13,925 nucleotides of DNA, from positions 1 to 13,925 of the forward strand of contig CACWYF010000009.1 in NCBI GenBank assembly GCA_902765035.1, given 5' to 3'. The number at the start of each line of letters is the position of its first letter. The stretch's first letter is position 1. Origin of the DNA: an uncultured Eubacteriales bacterium. Its GTDB lineage: Bacteria; Bacillota; Clostridia; Peptostreptococcales; Anaerovoracaceae. Both the position numbers and the translations under genes were made by a program. The notes below the pieces were generated by a model. The model was not told the origin of the DNA. It ran no database searches and saw only the letters and a program-made list of their open reading frames with translations. Positions 13,038 to 13,925 of the stretch are shown here, piece by piece.

Positions 13038-13925
13038 ATGACAGACAACAAGTTTATCGATGCATTCAAGCGAATGCTCACAATGACTCTTGCCATGATC
13101 ATGGTGCTCGGCTCAGTGATCCCGATCGCGACCCAGGAAGCATCAGCATTCGGCGGCAAGGTCGGTAGCAAATATACTGTGACCGACGGAGGCCAGATCA
13201 GATATGGATCCGGTGATGGCGGCTACAGTAATTCAAGAAAGTGTGACCTTGGTGATGATCTCGGCAGCAGATATTCATTCTGCGTGCAGCCGGCTAAGAA
13301 TTCACCACCGACAGGAACAGTGACGGTAGATAAAGTCGTCACGGATGAGGATGACAAGGGCAAGTGGAACGCTCTCAGGAATATCGTCTACTATTCGCCT
13401 TCATATCCGGGTTATGACAAGAACGTCAAGAACATCAAAGGCGACTACTACACAGGAGACTTCAGCAAGGACTGGGGTATCGCGCATCTGGCACTCTCTT
13501 ATGTTTATGCAGGAAGACCATCGGATATGGCTACCTGGAACGGTACACATGCATCAAGCCTTGGAGAGGTGTGGACCAAAGCCAAGAAGCTGGGCGATGC
13601 TCTGTGGAAGGCGGACAGTTCAAAGGATGATGCTGTCCCTGACAGCTTCAAGGTATTCATCTGCTATATGTCCGGAGTACAGGACATGATCGTCGGCTAT
13701 CTTGAAGCGAACAGGACCTCGATCACAGACGGAAACAACTGCTATTCTATCGAAGGAGCCGAGTACACGGTATATGACAGCTCAAATAAAGCAGTTGGCA
13801 CACTCACTCTTAAGGCCAATGGCGAGAGCAATACTATCGAGCTCCTGGAGGGCAAGTACACGGTGAAAGAGACCTATGCTCCTCCGGGATATGCAAAGGA
13901 TACAGAAACATATACCGTAAAGGTC
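13038..13925 (+). CDS. Secreted surface protein with thioester-domain-like and SpaA/Cna-B-like regions (3' end missing)
   Basis: At least 296 aa, with the frame open to the window end. AGGAG at 13023-13027 is 10 nt before the ATG. A signal peptide covers about 1-37: basic KR at 11-12, a hydrophobic core, then QEASA. The next part (about 38-225) resembles a thioester adhesion domain, with FCVQP (Cys82) as the expected cysteine motif. Where the partner Gln is normally found (TQxAxW-like), the sequence reads GIAHLALSYVY, with His150. From about 228 a SpaA/Cna-B-like repeat follows: NNCYSIEGAEYTVY, then EGKYTVKETYAPPGY with Glu278. The usual isopeptide lysine is not evident. Such proteins are cell-wall adhesins, often on mobile elements; any sorting signal lies outside the window. 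Confidence 0.85.
   Translation, partial: MTDNKFIDAFKRMLTMTLAMIMVLGSVIPIATQEASAFGGKVGSKYTVTDGGQIRYGSGDGGYSNSRKCDLGDDLGSRYSFCVQPAKNSPPTGTVTVDKVVTDEDDKGKWNALRNIVYYSPSYPGYDKNVKNIKGDYYTGDFSKDWGIAHLALSYVYAGRPSDMATWNGTHASSLGEVWTKAKKLGDALWKADSSKDDAVPDSFKVFICYMSGVQDMIVGYLEANRTSITDGNNCYSIEGAEYTVYDSSNKAVGTLTLKANGESNTIELLEGKYTVKETYAPPGYAKDTETYTVKV

Larger units (their letters stand above)
7884..13925. mobile_element. Putative integrated element, left part (rlmD-proximal)
   Basis: Inferred from a parAB pair, a second ParB with HTH proteins, unknown small ORFs, an adhesin-like protein, an AT-rich tract and repeat-rich DNA, all directly after the 3' end of rlmD, a known target of integrative conjugative elements in Firmicutes. 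No integrase, relaxase or VirB4/VirD4 gene is in the window, and the right end is not seen. The left edge is uncertain: it could be near 7855-7884 or 8105-8118. Confidence 0.55.

Noticed and set aside
12761..13171. 136-codon open frame on the minus strand
   Set aside because: Antisense to the parAB terminator, the 57-aa gene and the surface-protein signal peptide, all with stronger evidence.
13345..13689. 114-codon + strand frame
   Set aside because: Lies in another frame inside the surface-protein gene, which has a ribosome binding site, signal peptide and domain matches.

Overview
The window reads as part of a chromosome from an anaerobic, Gram-positive member of the Clostridia (Bacillota). 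The evidence is an acyl-CoA dehydratase activase beside a DUF3343 protein, the Firmicutes/Actinobacteria-type murB, rapZ and whiA cluster, strong AGGAGG-type ribosome binding sites, and a thioester/SpaA-type surface protein. The genus cannot be fixed from the sequence; Lachnospiraceae or clostridial family XIII would fit. All supported genes are on the + strand.

Layout. (1) 1-991: the end of a DUF3343 gene overlapping a 2-hydroxyacyl-CoA dehydratase activase gene, closed by a rho-independent terminator at 1022-1051. (2) 1209-7883: a tightly packed housekeeping run: AI-2E-family membrane protein, murB (4-bp ATGA overlap), PHP-domain phosphoesterase, rapZ, whiA (starting directly after the rapZ stop codon), then rlmD. 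The yvcK gene usually found between rapZ and whiA is absent. A REP-like GACACCGGGGACGG element begins on the whiA stop codon. (3) 7884-8365: about 480 bp without a convincing gene, holding hairpins, short direct repeats (one resembling the end of rlmD), a 16-bp palindrome and a terminator. This looks like the boundary of an integrated element placed at the 3' end of rlmD. (4) 8366-12645: accessory DNA, locally AT-rich, with a small ORF, a ParB-like protein, two tandem related helix-turn-helix-like proteins, a 46-aa ORF, an acidic protein, a ParA ATPase and a second ParB overlapping it. This block is closed by a terminator near 12776-12806. (5) 12839-13925: a 57-aa membrane peptide, then the start of a secreted surface protein with a thioester-domain-like N-terminus and a SpaA/Cna-B-like repeat, cut by the window end.

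How the parts work together. The 1209-7883 run joins cell-wall precursor synthesis (MurB), its regulation (RapZ, WhiA) and rRNA modification (RlmD). The 8366-13925 block resembles the maintenance and surface part of an integrative conjugative or mobilizable element: ParA/ParB for partition, a second ParB with two small DNA-binding proteins of unknown role, and an adhesin-like protein. No integrase, relaxase or conjugation ATPase is in the window, so the mobile nature is inferred. The most novel part is the ParB-like gene plus duplicated HTH genes at 8553-10125, together with a perfect 10-bp-arm inverted repeat inside the second parB.
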